Source of the DNA: Halorussus salinisoli
GTDB taxonomy: Archaea; Halobacteriota; Halobacteria; Halobacteriales; Haladaptataceae
Direction: 5' to 3'
NCBI GenBank assembly: GCA_005239435.1
Contig: SZNP01000011.1
Coordinates: 124,001 to 188,000, forward strand
DNA: 64,000 nt
The notes beneath the pieces are model-generated. The model did no database searches and had not been told where the DNA came from. It worked only from the letters and a program-made list of their open reading frames with translations. Of the stretch, positions 49,600 through 58,285 are shown one piece after another. Position numbers and translations under genes: made by a program. Every line of letters starts with the position of its first letter. Position 1 is the stretch's first letter.

Positions 49600-49922
49600 T
49601 TTCTAGGCTCCGTACCTATCAGCGAGGAACTGATACAATTGCACCACAGTACTGTCGGCAATCACTACGTCCCTAACTCGGTCGGTGTTTACGCCCTGAA
49701 TCAGTAGAGATTAACGTCAATAGCGTCGGGAATAGCGACTTCGTTGAGACCACGCTCGACGAGGTTACGGAGTTTCCCCGCGAACAATAGTGTGAGCCGT
49801 GGATAGAACCCACCGGGAGAGGGCATCTCATCGGCTGTCAAGTTATAGCTTCGTCTGAAGCTAGCGAGTGTTCGGGTTCGCCGTAGGTGAAATCCCCACT
49901 TTTCACACCCTTCTTCGATCAT
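49600..49922 (-). pseudogene. IS4-type transposase N-terminal relic
   Basis: The minus strand reads 'WGFHLRRTRTLASFRRSYNLTADEMPSPGGFYPRLTLLFAGKLRNLVERGLNEVAIPDAI', then a stop, then pieces resembling 'DVVIADSTVVQL'. This is the pattern of the N-terminal part of haloarchaeal IS4-family (ISH8-like) transposases ('SGFYQRLTPxLxxxLRxLVExGLDEVAVPH'). The catalytic half is absent. It abuts the IS6 relic, so one element probably inserted into the other before both decayed. Confidence 0.55.
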
Positions 49923-50044
49923 AGTGGTTCTCCAACTACTTTTGTTCCTGCGTTCGAACGCCTTACTTTTCCAGACTTTCTTTCTGCCAATAGTAGCTGC
50001 TAAAAATGCACTGATAATCTAGATTTCTGGTGACAGTTGGTGAA

Positions 50045-50842
50045 TTAGAACACGTGCTTTGACCAGCCACCGTCGACTTCAAAGACAGCTCCAGTTGTGA
50101 AGCTCGCTACGTCTGAGGCGAGGAACGCGACTGCTTGACCTAGCTCTGCCGGATTGCCAAGCCGACCAAGAGGGAGTTCTTCACGACGTCGGTTCGTCGC
50201 TTCCTCAACAGAGATGTTCTCTTGTTCTGCGAGTACGTCGATTTTGTACTCGATTCGGTCCGTCATAATCCCTCGGGGGCAGACGCAGTTCACCCTCACA
50301 TCGTCTGTCGCGTACTCCCGAGAGAGTCCCTTTGAGAGTCCGTATATCCCAGAACGGAAAACATTAGAAATGATGTGATTTGCCGGCGGCTCCTGCGCCG
50401 ACGCCGAGACGATGTTCGTGATCGAACCACCACCATCTCGTAACGCCGGTAACGTCGTTTCGATCACCGTGATTGTACTCCGAAGGACGGACCGGTAGGC
50501 CGCGTCGAACTCATTGAGCGTCGCATCATCGAACGATTTCGAGGGCGGGCCGCCGTGGTTCGTGACAAGGACATCTAGTCCGCCGAGTCGTTCGACCGCT
50601 TTGATCATGCTTGACTTGATGTCTTCCTCGTTACTTAGGTCACAGACGACCGGGATAACCATCGAATCATCGGCGCCAGTATCTGCACAGATAGCACTCT
50701 TTGCCTCCTGAAGACGTTCTTCATTCCGTGAACTTATCACGACGGTTGCGCCTTCTCGAACGAGTTCCGTCGCAGTAGCACGTCCAAGCCCTTTACTCGA
50801 AGCCGTTACAATCGCGTTCGTATCCTGAAGCTCTAGTTCCAT
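50045..50842 (-). CDS. SDR family protein with altered catalytic residues
   Basis: A 265-residue Rossmann-fold protein of the short-chain dehydrogenase family. The cofactor loop is 'VTASSKGLGRATA' (Gly-rich, with Ser/Lys favouring NADP) and 'VTNHGG' is in the place of NAG. The active-site Ser is in 'NIVSASAQEP', but where YxxxK is expected the sequence is 'SNVFRSGIYGLSKG', giving Ser and Arg instead of Tyr and Lys. The end 'ASFTTGAVFEVDGGWSKHVF' is typical. A subgroup of SDRs with such changes exists and its chemistry is not well defined. It follows the TctABC operon on the same strand and probably acts on the imported compound. Confidence 0.8.
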   Translation of the reverse strand: MELELQDTNAIVTASSKGLGRATATELVREGATVVISSRNEERLQEAKSAICADTGADDSMVIPVVCDLSNEEDIKSSMIKAVERLGGLDVLVTNHGGPPSKSFDDATLNEFDAAYRSVLRSTITVIETTLPALRDGGGSITNIVSASAQEPPANHIISNVFRSGIYGLSKGLSREYATDDVRVNCVCPRGIMTDRIEYKIDVLAEQENISVEEATNRRREELPLGRLGNPAELGQAVAFLASDVASFTTGAVFEVDGGWSKHVF

Positions 50843-50915
50843 GGTTGGTGTATTGTCTCCGTTCTGCTCACATTCGGTGGATAATGACTGTAATCGAAAG
50901 ACAGCTTAAGTCATG

Positions 50916-52415
50916 CTACATACCATCTATCCGCCCCCGGACTTGAGAGACGAGCGGTCGACCGACAAACACGAGGACAGTGAACGCCCATAGGACGACG
51001 GTGATGATGCTCGACGTGAACAGGATTGCCGGGTCGCCCTGGCTCAATTCGAGACTCCGGCGGAACCCCTGTTCGGCCATCGGGCCGAGGATGACTCCTA
51101 GCACGAGTGGGATAATCGGGTATCCCGTCTCGCGCATTAAATAGCCGATGAACCCGAAGAGGATCATGAACCAGGCGTCGAACATGGAGTAGTGAAGTGC
51201 AAAGGCCCCGACGACCGTGAGGACGAGAATCGATGGCACGATTATCTTCGTCGGGAGCAGAACGACGCGGATGATGTACTTCGAAACGCTAAACGCAAAC
51301 ACCACTAGCACGATGTTCGCGACGAGGAGTGAGAGCATAATCGCCATCGCTTCGCCGCTAAAGTCGCGCATAAGTCCGGGGCCAGGCCGGACACCGTGAA
51401 GCAACAACGCTCCGAGGATTACGGCTGTCGTGCCACTGCCGGGTATACCGAGAACGAGCGTGGGGATGAGCGACCCCGACGTCACCGCGTTATTCGACGT
51501 TTCTGATGCGATAACGCCCTCCGGCGTTCCATTTCCGAACGCTTCGGGATTCTTCGACGAACTCTTCGCCCGCGCCCAACTCACGAAGTTTGCAAGCGAT
51601 GTACCAGCACCGGGAATCGTACCGATCGTCATTCCGATGACCATCGCCCGGACTACCTGCCACGGGCGACGGAGTACTTCAGAGAACCCATCAAGGATCG
51701 TCTGGTACGACGAGACGTCGAACTCTGTTTCGCTCACGCGCTCTTCGGTGATGAGATAAAAGAGCTCGGATATTGCGAACAGACCGACAATAATCGGGAT
51801 GAACGGAACGTCCGAATACAGTTCCGGAAACCCGAACGAGAGGCGTTTCTGACCGGTGATCGGGTCCACAGTCATCGCGGCAAACAGCATGCCGAACAGC
51901 CCTGCGACGAGTCCTTTTATAGGGTTATCACCGACGATCGAAGCAAGCATCGAGATACCAAAGATCGCGAGAACGAAGAACTCCGGCTGTCCGAACATGT
52001 ACGAGATTTTGCTGATCGGCCCCAGCAGGAACAGGAGGATAAGTGCAGATGCAAACCCACCTAGTGCGCTCGAAAGGATCGAGATACCGAGTGCTTGGCC
52101 TGCCTTCCCTTGCTGGCTCATCGGATACGCATCAAGGACGGTCGCGGTCGCGCCCGCTGTCCCGGGGGTGTTAATGAGTGCGGCCGGAATCGCTCCGCCG
52201 TACTCCGCGCCAACATAGATCGCAGCCATGAAGATAACTGCAGATTCCGGTCGCATGGGAATCGTGAACGGAAGCGCGATTGCAACCGTGTTCGTCCCAG
52301 TGAACCCCGGTATCGAACCGGCGACCGTACCGACCACGACCGCGATGGCGATGAGGAGGATGTTCGTTGGAGTGAGCAGGATATCCAGACCAGTGAGGAG
52401 ATTTTCGACGACCAT
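50916..52415 (-). CDS. tctA: Tripartite tricarboxylate transporter permease TctA
   Basis: A 499-residue membrane protein with about 11-12 helices. Family hallmarks are 'GTVAGSIPGFTGTNTVAIALPFTIPMRPESAVIFMAAIYVGAEYGGAIPAALINTPGTAGA' near the N-terminus and 'GMTIGTIPGAGTSLANFVSWARAK...ETSNNAVTSGSLIPTLVLGIPGSGTTAVILGALLLHGVRPGP' in the middle. TctA is the large permease of the three-part system that imports citrate-like and aromatic carboxylates. It starts 6 bp after the TctB stop. The three genes run C-B-A in one operon. Confidence 0.9.
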   Translation of the reverse strand: MVVENLLTGLDILLTPTNILLIAIAVVVGTVAGSIPGFTGTNTVAIALPFTIPMRPESAVIFMAAIYVGAEYGGAIPAALINTPGTAGATATVLDAYPMSQQGKAGQALGISILSSALGGFASALILLFLLGPISKISYMFGQPEFFVLAIFGISMLASIVGDNPIKGLVAGLFGMLFAAMTVDPITGQKRLSFGFPELYSDVPFIPIIVGLFAISELFYLITEERVSETEFDVSSYQTILDGFSEVLRRPWQVVRAMVIGMTIGTIPGAGTSLANFVSWARAKSSSKNPEAFGNGTPEGVIASETSNNAVTSGSLIPTLVLGIPGSGTTAVILGALLLHGVRPGPGLMRDFSGEAMAIMLSLLVANIVLVVFAFSVSKYIIRVVLLPTKIIVPSILVLTVVGAFALHYSMFDAWFMILFGFIGYLMRETGYPIIPLVLGVILGPMAEQGFRRSLELSQGDPAILFTSSIITVVLWAFTVLVFVGRPLVSQVRGRIDGM

Positions 52416-52421
52416 GTCGCG

Positions 52422-52991
52422 CTACACCCCAAGAATTCCTTGTGGCACTTGCAATCCGAGCACCTGAACGAACATGACCCAGATTCCAGCCAAGAGTAAG
52501 CCAGTGACGATAGCGATCCGACGCCAACTCTCGACCCCAGTAGCACGCATGAGTCCAACGAGTGTGACGGCCGACGCCGGGAAGAAACCGATGATGCCAA
52601 TCAGGACGAGGTAGGCCACAGATGAGACTGCCACGATGAGCGGCCTCTGTGATCGGTAAATCACCGATACGAGTGATTTTCGCTCCTCTGGCTTGCCCGT
52701 TTGCATTTGCTTTCCGTCCCCTCGCTCGTCGTCCACGAATGCTCGCACTTCGTAAAACACGACCAAGGCAACGAGGCCAGCGAGCGAGATGATGATGGTG
52801 TATGGATAGAAGAGATCCTCCAGTTTGAGACGCCCGTACGTGTTTTGTACGTACAGCGCAGCGAAGAGGAGAACTCCGAGAGGAAAAATCAGTTGCACCC
52901 CTAATTGGTGGAGGGGTTGCAGTGATTTGACTCCCGAAGCATCCTGCTCCACGTTTTGGCCCTCATTCTCTACTGATGCGCTCTGTGTCAT
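52422..52991 (-). CDS. tctB: Tripartite tricarboxylate transporter small permease TctB
   Basis: A 189-residue membrane protein; the ATG at 52991, one base after the TctC stop, is preferred over the overlapping start at 53009. Four hydrophobic helices are visible ('QLIFPLGVLLFAALYVQ', 'YTIIISLAGLVALVVFYEV', 'PLIVAVSSVAYLVLIGIIGFFPASAVTLVGL', 'IAIVTGLLLAGIWVMFVQVLGLQVP'), the usual topology of TctB. Sequence conservation in this family is low, so the call leans on gene order. Confidence 0.85.
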   Translation of the reverse strand: MTQSASVENEGQNVEQDASGVKSLQPLHQLGVQLIFPLGVLLFAALYVQNTYGRLKLEDLFYPYTIIISLAGLVALVVFYEVRAFVDDERGDGKQMQTGKPEERKSLVSVIYRSQRPLIVAVSSVAYLVLIGIIGFFPASAVTLVGLMRATGVESWRRIAIVTGLLLAGIWVMFVQVLGLQVPQGILGV

Positions 52992-52992
52992 T

Positions 52993-54039
52993 TTATTTGT
53001 TGACTGCATCTTCCATCAGTGAGATATAATCTTTGAGTTGTGAGTGTTTCTCCTTGTTCATGGCTCCCGTCTTTTCTGCATTCTTGTAGTAGACCTGCGA
53101 ATCAATCGGCGGGTTCTTCTCCTTTAGGGACTGCACGTACTCTTCGGACTGGATCGCATCTTTGAACGCGCTGCGGAGTGCCTTAATTCGGTCTGGATAA
53201 TCCTCGGCGGCCTTTGCCTGTGTGAACCACGCGTACCGAACCTGCGGCGCGGTTGGCGGAACTTTGGACTGGTCGAAGCCAAGCGCATCACTGAATGTCG
53301 GTGCATCATCAGTAAGTTTGCTCCATTCGTTCTCCTTGGCGTGGACTGCGAGAACTTCCGTCGAGTCGGATGTGCCGAGGCTGTTGAATACGTTAGCGTG
53401 CACTAGGTCTACTTCCTCCTTAACTAGTGCTCCTCGCGATGCACTCCCGCCATCGTACGGAACGATGTTGAACTTCGCACCGGTCACCTTTTCGAGAAGC
53501 GCTAAACCGAGGACGTTCTGATTGTACGGGCCAGACGTCGATACCTTCAGTTCGCCGGGATTCTCCTTTGCGTACTTCACGACCTCCTGAATGTTATCAA
53601 ACCGATCGTCCTCCCTGTGTTTTCGAATCAGACCAGGGTCGCGTAGCAGGTTACCAATCCACGCGAAGTCGTCAAGGCTGTACTTGGCACCGCCGACAAT
53701 CATTGTGAAGTTGAACGCTGGTATTGACGCAGCACCGATGGTTCCAACGTCTGGCTTCGCGTTCAAGACTGCTTGGGTGCCAATTTGCGTACCAGCACCG
53801 GACTTGTATTCGGGTTTAATTTTAACTCCGAGATTTTCTTCGAAGTAAGACTGGATTTGTCTCGTACTCCGGTCGACACCACCGCCTGGACCGAACGGGA
53901 CAATGAAACGGACAGGGTCGACGGCGTAGCCAGTCGATCCCGAGGCACTGCCTCCGAGGATATTGTTCGTACAGCCCGCAAGTCCGCTAATACCAGCTAC
54001 ACTAGCCGCTTTGATGAATTTTCGCCTTTTAGATGGCAT
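52993..54039 (-). CDS. tctC: Tripartite tricarboxylate transporter substrate-binding lipoprotein TctC
   Basis: A 348-residue exported binding protein. 'MPSKRRKFIKAASVAGISGLAGC' has a twin-arginine motif and a lipobox with Cys23, so it is Tat-exported and lipid-anchored. The mature part follows the BugT/TctC fold: 'VRFIVPFGPGGGVDRSTRQIQSYFEENLG', 'LKVSTSGPYNQNVLGLALLEKVTGAKFNIVPYDGGSASRGALVKEEVDLVHANVF'. These proteins bind carboxylates through two water-bridged loops. First gene of the transporter operon; its upstream gap also holds the divergent MFS gene's promoter. Confidence 0.9.
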   Translation of the reverse strand: MPSKRRKFIKAASVAGISGLAGCTNNILGGSASGSTGYAVDPVRFIVPFGPGGGVDRSTRQIQSYFEENLGVKIKPEYKSGAGTQIGTQAVLNAKPDVGTIGAASIPAFNFTMIVGGAKYSLDDFAWIGNLLRDPGLIRKHREDDRFDNIQEVVKYAKENPGELKVSTSGPYNQNVLGLALLEKVTGAKFNIVPYDGGSASRGALVKEEVDLVHANVFNSLGTSDSTEVLAVHAKENEWSKLTDDAPTFSDALGFDQSKVPPTAPQVRYAWFTQAKAAEDYPDRIKALRSAFKDAIQSEEYVQSLKEKNPPIDSQVYYKNAEKTGAMNKEKHSQLKDYISLMEDAVNK

Positions 54040-54290
54040 TTGTGTACACTTCCCGTGTCATTACGGTACATGTTCGGGGGCTATATAATACCACCGCATC
54101 CCACCGAACACCTTATATTAGAATATTTATAATAAGGGGGCGAAGGAGGACTTAATCGAGATAGTTGGCCAAATTAAGAGGCAAACGGAGCAGGCTGTGA
54201 CAAATCTTAAGTCAGTCGGTGATTGAAGAGCTAACACGACGCGTTCAATTTGCTACAGAAAAGAAGAAGAAGGTATGTGCTGTCAGTAAC

Positions 54291-55487
54291 ATGATTGGCG
54301 GCTATTCGCTAAAACGAGCCATCTCGGAGTTTGGACTCCTCGCCGTCGTCTCGACCATCTGGTTTCTCATCCTCTTCGTCCGGCAGGCATTTCCTCCGCT
54401 ATTTGCGACGTTCCAAGCAGATTTCAGTATCTCCAATACAGAAGTAGGATTCCTGTTCTCTGTGCTGATGGGCACATACGCGGTCACCCAATTCCCATCT
54501 GGCGTGCTTTCCGACCGTTTTGGAAACCTGCCTATCATCTCGCTGGGAACATTCCTGCTGTCGGTCGGTGCAGTCGGGTTCTCAGTTTCACCCACGTTCA
54601 CCCTCTTAGCGGTCGCCGCATCCGTGATTGGCATTGGTTCCGGCATGCATAAGACGGTCGCAATAAATCTCCTCTCAGAAGAGTACGCACAACATCGTGG
54701 ATTCGCACTCGGTCTCATGGACACTGTCGGTCAGTTTGGCGGTGTCGCTGCACCGTTGGTTGTCGTTGCGCTTCAAACATCCACACTTCCTTGGAGCCTG
54801 TTATTCGTCGCGACGGCTATCGTGGGCAGTTCCCTCAGCTTCACAATCCACGGCGGATACGTCTCCCGGTCTCGGCCGCCGCCTGACGAAGAACACGACG
54901 CCGGACTAGAGTCTCCGACGAAGGCATCGTACCGACAACTCCTTTTCGACTCACGTCTGCTGCTGTTTGTCATTGCAGCATCCCTGCTCGCGTTTGCATG
55001 GAACGCTCTCTCAGCGTTCTTACCGCTGTACCTCACTCACGCAAAGGACCTTACGCCGGAGACCGCTAGTCTCATCTATAGCCTGTTCTTTGGGGCCAGC
55101 CTCACGCAGATTGTTACTGGCCGATTAAGCGACAACGTCGCGTACTCGACGCTGATGTTGGGGCTTGTCGTAGTAGTCCTCGGTGGAATTGCTATCCTGG
55201 TAGTTGGTACTGGGGGCATCGTCATCGCCATTGCGGTCGGCGTTGTCGGTGTCGGCTTCCATGGCCTCCGCCCTGTTCGAGACTCCTATTTCACCGTACT
55301 TCTACCGGATACGATCGGTGGTGGTGGACTGGGTATCATCCGGACCATCATGACGGTCGTGGGGAGTATCGCCCCGGCACTATTTGGTCTGCTATCTGAC
55401 AGAGTTGGCTTCGGAGTGGCGATGATGGCTCTAGGGGGTGTACTATTGAGTTGCTTCGTCGTCCTCTGCTATCAGCGAACTAAATAA
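54291..55487 (+). CDS. MFS transporter
   Basis: A 398-residue protein from the ATG at 54291 ('MIGGYSLKRAISEFGLLAVVSTIWFLILFVRQAFPPLFATFQADFSISNTEVGFLFSVLMGTYAVTQFPSGVLSDRFGNLPII'). About 12 hydrophobic helices are present, with the MFS loop motif 'GVLSDRFGNLP' between helices 2 and 3 and 'GRLSDNVAY' in the second half. The upstream 24 residues of open frame are charged and probably not translated. It may import or export the substrate or product of the adjacent catabolic genes. Confidence 0.8.
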   Translation: MIGGYSLKRAISEFGLLAVVSTIWFLILFVRQAFPPLFATFQADFSISNTEVGFLFSVLMGTYAVTQFPSGVLSDRFGNLPIISLGTFLLSVGAVGFSVSPTFTLLAVAASVIGIGSGMHKTVAINLLSEEYAQHRGFALGLMDTVGQFGGVAAPLVVVALQTSTLPWSLLFVATAIVGSSLSFTIHGGYVSRSRPPPDEEHDAGLESPTKASYRQLLFDSRLLLFVIAASLLAFAWNALSAFLPLYLTHAKDLTPETASLIYSLFFGASLTQIVTGRLSDNVAYSTLMLGLVVVVLGGIAILVVGTGGIVIAIAVGVVGVGFHGLRPVRDSYFTVLLPDTIGGGGLGIIRTIMTVVGSIAPALFGLLSDRVGFGVAMMALGGVLLSCFVVLCYQRTK

Positions 55488-55531
55488 GTAGTCGTGAGGT
55501 CGAACCTTGGCGTCTGTACACGGATCGGCGG

Positions 55532-55897
55532 TCAGAGCGAAACGACAACGTTACCGTCTTCGACTTTGACGGGATACTGCGGGAGTTGTACCTTCTGTCT
55601 AGAGAGACACTCTCCAGTCGTCACGTCGTATTCCCAGCCGTGCCACGGACAATTCAGTATCTGGTCATCCTTTTCGTAGGCAAGTTCGACCTCCAGTGAC
55701 TCCTCGTCGAAGCAGGCCGTAGTCGTTCCTGTAATGTTGCCCTCACACGCGGGCCCGGCCTGATGAGCGCACCAATTCGCGTAGGCGAAGAACTCGTCGT
55801 CGATGTTGAACACGCAGATCTCGCGGCCTTCGATCTGCACTACGACTCGTTCACCATCGGCTAACTCTTCCTCTGCAACGATGACGTGGTCGCTCAT
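55532..55897 (-). CDS. Rieske-type ferredoxin
   Basis: A 121-residue protein with both Rieske cluster motifs: CxH in 'YANWCAHQAGPACEG' (~43-46) and CxxH in 'ILNCPWHGWEYDVTTGECL' (~82-86). It is the size of ferredoxin components of ring-hydroxylating dioxygenases, which pass electrons to the oxygenase. No oxygenase subunit is in view. It overlaps the upstream amidohydrolase gene by 4 bp (ATGA), so the two are made together. It probably supplies electrons to an oxygenase encoded elsewhere. Confidence 0.85.
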   Translation of the reverse strand: MSDHVIVAEEELADGERVVVQIEGREICVFNIDDEFFAYANWCAHQAGPACEGNITGTTTACFDEESLEVELAYEKDDQILNCPWHGWEYDVTTGECLSRQKVQLPQYPVKVEDGNVVVSL

Positions 55898-56970
55898 ATG
55901 TCCATTCCAAATGCGTCTGCGGCGTTCTTATACAGGACCTTCTCCCGTTCTTCTTTCGTGAACTGCTCTCGGAGATGCTTGTCCAGTGCGTCGGGGTGGT
56001 CGAAGTCCCAATGCGGATAGTCGGTTGCGAACGAGAGGGAGTCTGCGCCGACCATCTCGATGAGTTGTTGCATGTGTTCAGGGTTGTTTGCCTCCCCGAT
56101 GGGTTGACTTGCGAAGTAGAACTCCCGAATGTACTCTTCAGGACTCTTCGTGAGAAGCGGTGCTTCACTCCGCCGGATCGAGTACTCCTTGTTAAGCCGG
56201 AACATCATCATCGGAATCCATCCGATACCGGCTTCGAGGAACGTGAAGTTCACGTCTGGGAACTTTTCCGGGACACCATTCACGATGAGACTGCTGAGCG
56301 TCATCATCTGACTCCAGGTGTGGGCCATCGTGTGGACCTCAATAAACTTCTCGAACGCCTGGTTCTGCCGCGGGAACTCGAACATAAACGCACCACCGCT
56401 TCCGTGATAGGCGATGTGGAGATCGTTGTCTTGAGCCGCCTTGTAGATGATGTCGTATTCCGGGTCACCTAGTGGCGGATTCGGCCCTGTCGTCGCGATG
56501 TACGCGCCGACGATCTGTTTCTCGTCACCGAGACGGTCGAGTTCTTCTGCGGCCTTATCCGGTTCCTGCGTGGCGAGTGACGCCAAACCCCGGAAGTGGT
56601 CGTGCTCGTCGAGGTACTTGTCGATCAACAGGTCGTTGTACGCCGGCATCAGGTTGACGGCGAGGTCCGTTTGCGGGAGGCGTGGCAGCTTCGACGTTGC
56701 GTTCAAAATCGGATAATCGATGTGGAAATCTTCACAAAGCGTCGACTGTACGTCCTCCGGGCTTTCGACGGTGTAATGATCGATCTTTCCCCGCAGGTTC
56801 CGGTCCCAGCCACTCGACGGGAGTGGAGAGTACCCGGTGTTTGACATGTGACTCCGATATGGTTCGTCGACGTACTCTGCGACCTCTGCCGGCGAAACTG
56901 ACAGGTGTATGTCAGTATCGACGATAGTCGTCTCTTCTAGTGTCTGCTGGTTTGCTGGCTCGGTTGCCAT
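55894..56970 (-). CDS. Amidohydrolase-related protein (amidohydrolase 2 / ACMSD-like)
   Basis: A 358-residue TIM-barrel hydrolase of the amidohydrolase-2 group, which includes ACMSD and related decarboxylases and hydrolases. The metal-site segment near the N-terminus reads 'TIVDTDIHLSVSPAEVAEYV' (D-x-H where DxHxH is usual). Later conserved parts are 'HIAYHGSGGAFMFEFPRQ', 'FTFLEAGIGWIPMMMFRLNKEY' and 'SLSFATDYPHWDFDHPDALDKHL', with the Asp in 'ATDYPH'. Such enzymes often cleave or decarboxylate aromatic ring-fission products. First gene of a pair with the Rieske ferredoxin. Confidence 0.8.
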   Translation of the reverse strand: MATEPANQQTLEETTIVDTDIHLSVSPAEVAEYVDEPYRSHMSNTGYSPLPSSGWDRNLRGKIDHYTVESPEDVQSTLCEDFHIDYPILNATSKLPRLPQTDLAVNLMPAYNDLLIDKYLDEHDHFRGLASLATQEPDKAAEELDRLGDEKQIVGAYIATTGPNPPLGDPEYDIIYKAAQDNDLHIAYHGSGGAFMFEFPRQNQAFEKFIEVHTMAHTWSQMMTLSSLIVNGVPEKFPDVNFTFLEAGIGWIPMMMFRLNKEYSIRRSEAPLLTKSPEEYIREFYFASQPIGEANNPEHMQQLIEMVGADSLSFATDYPHWDFDHPDALDKHLREQFTKEEREKVLYKNAADAFGMDI

Positions 56971-57025
56971 GTGTTGTGTTATGACTGTGACTGAACTTAT
57001 AAATTTTACCCCTAGTGTACTCTAC

Positions 57026-58138
57026 TCAGGGTATCGTCAGACGAGTCTCACTAAACTCGGATAAATGGTTGTCTGAGACAGAGACGCCAAGGCCGGGTGC
57101 CTCGGCGAGCTGAACCATCCCATCGCTGTATGAGTATGTGGACTCGAACGGTTGGTCCGCCATCTTCAGGAGACCGACGCTCTCGACAGGTCGGAAGACG
57201 TTCTCGTGAGACGTCGTCAGAAGCAGTTCCGCACTCGTCGCCGGCGTGAGACCAAATCCATGTCCGACGACGCAGTCGATACCGGCATCTGCTGCCATCT
57301 CAAGCGCGTCGTTTGCCTGCAATAACCCGCCAAGTCGAAGGGGTTTTAGTTTGAGCCGGTCTGCAGCACCTCGGTCGAGCACTTTGCGCACGTGGTCTAG
57401 TGTCAGGAGACACTCGTCAGCCATGATCGTCGTCGATGTGGATTTCGTGACTGCTTCGAGGCCGTCGAGATCATCTTGCGGAACAGGTTGTTCGAGATGC
57501 ACGAGTTCAGTATCCTCAAGCTCTCGTGCGACATCGATCGCCGTCTTGGAATCGTAGGCACCGTTGACGTCAGCACGGACTTGCATCTGTGAACCAACTG
57601 CGCCCACCACAGTACGGACGCGCTCAATATCACGCTCGGGGTTACCGTCCAGTTTGAGTTTGAGGGAGGCAAATCCTCTGTCACGCCAAACCCTGGCGTT
57701 TTCGGCCATGGATTGTGGTGTATCGACCCCAATCCACGCATTGAGTCGTTCTCTTTTTCGTGAAGTTCCGCCGAAGAAGGATGCAACAGATTTGTCGTTG
57801 ACGTGGCCACAGAGGTCGAGGAACGCCATCTCCACGGCACATCTAGCGTTTTCGTGACCCTGTACGGATTCGAGCACTGCTGCCCCTTCACATGGCGTCT
57901 CGGGTTGGACCTCAAGGAATCGTGGAAGGATGACGTCGGACAATGCGTCCCAGATTTCTTGGGACGTCTGTCGCGAGTATCCCGGTGAGGGGTCTGCGGT
58001 CCCGATGCCTCGAGTACCGTCCGCGGTTTCGAGGATAACCAAGACGGCATCCATTACCGAGAAATCATGAACAGCAGCGCGGTACGAATCCTTCATTGGA
58101 ACGCGAAGCCGATGGAGTGTTGCTTTATCGATATTCAT
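57026..58138 (-). CDS. Enolase-superfamily enzyme (muconate cycloisomerase-like)
   Basis: A 370-residue protein with enolase-superfamily residues in order. There is KxK in 'FASLKLKLDGNPERD' (~165), metal ligands in 'VRADVNGAY' (D), 'HLEQPVPQDDL' (E) and 'IMADECLLT' (D/E), then Lys in 'ADRLKLKPLRLGG'. The N-terminal capping domain starts 'MNIDKATLHRLRVPMKDSYRAAVHDF'. The KxK...K layout is that of the MLE subgroup: muconate cycloisomerase, o-succinylbenzoate synthase and dipeptide epimerase. Next to an IclR regulator, transporters and Rieske/amidohydrolase genes, muconate-type lactonisation is plausible. Confidence 0.85.
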   Translation of the reverse strand: MNIDKATLHRLRVPMKDSYRAAVHDFSVMDAVLVILETADGTRGIGTADPSPGYSRQTSQEIWDALSDVILPRFLEVQPETPCEGAAVLESVQGHENARCAVEMAFLDLCGHVNDKSVASFFGGTSRKRERLNAWIGVDTPQSMAENARVWRDRGFASLKLKLDGNPERDIERVRTVVGAVGSQMQVRADVNGAYDSKTAIDVARELEDTELVHLEQPVPQDDLDGLEAVTKSTSTTIMADECLLTLDHVRKVLDRGAADRLKLKPLRLGGLLQANDALEMAADAGIDCVVGHGFGLTPATSAELLLTTSHENVFRPVESVGLLKMADQPFESTYSYSDGMVQLAEAPGLGVSVSDNHLSEFSETRLTIP

Positions 58139-58285
58139 GGGTTTCGTAATTGATGCGAGACATCTGATTGTCCACTCCCTATGTTAAGAACTTTCCCACT
58201 GAAAGTATGGTCTCTCGAACGGGAATGGGGCCGATTGCGTTCCCCATCGGTAAACTTTATTTAGCCGGCTGCATTTGGCCTCAGT

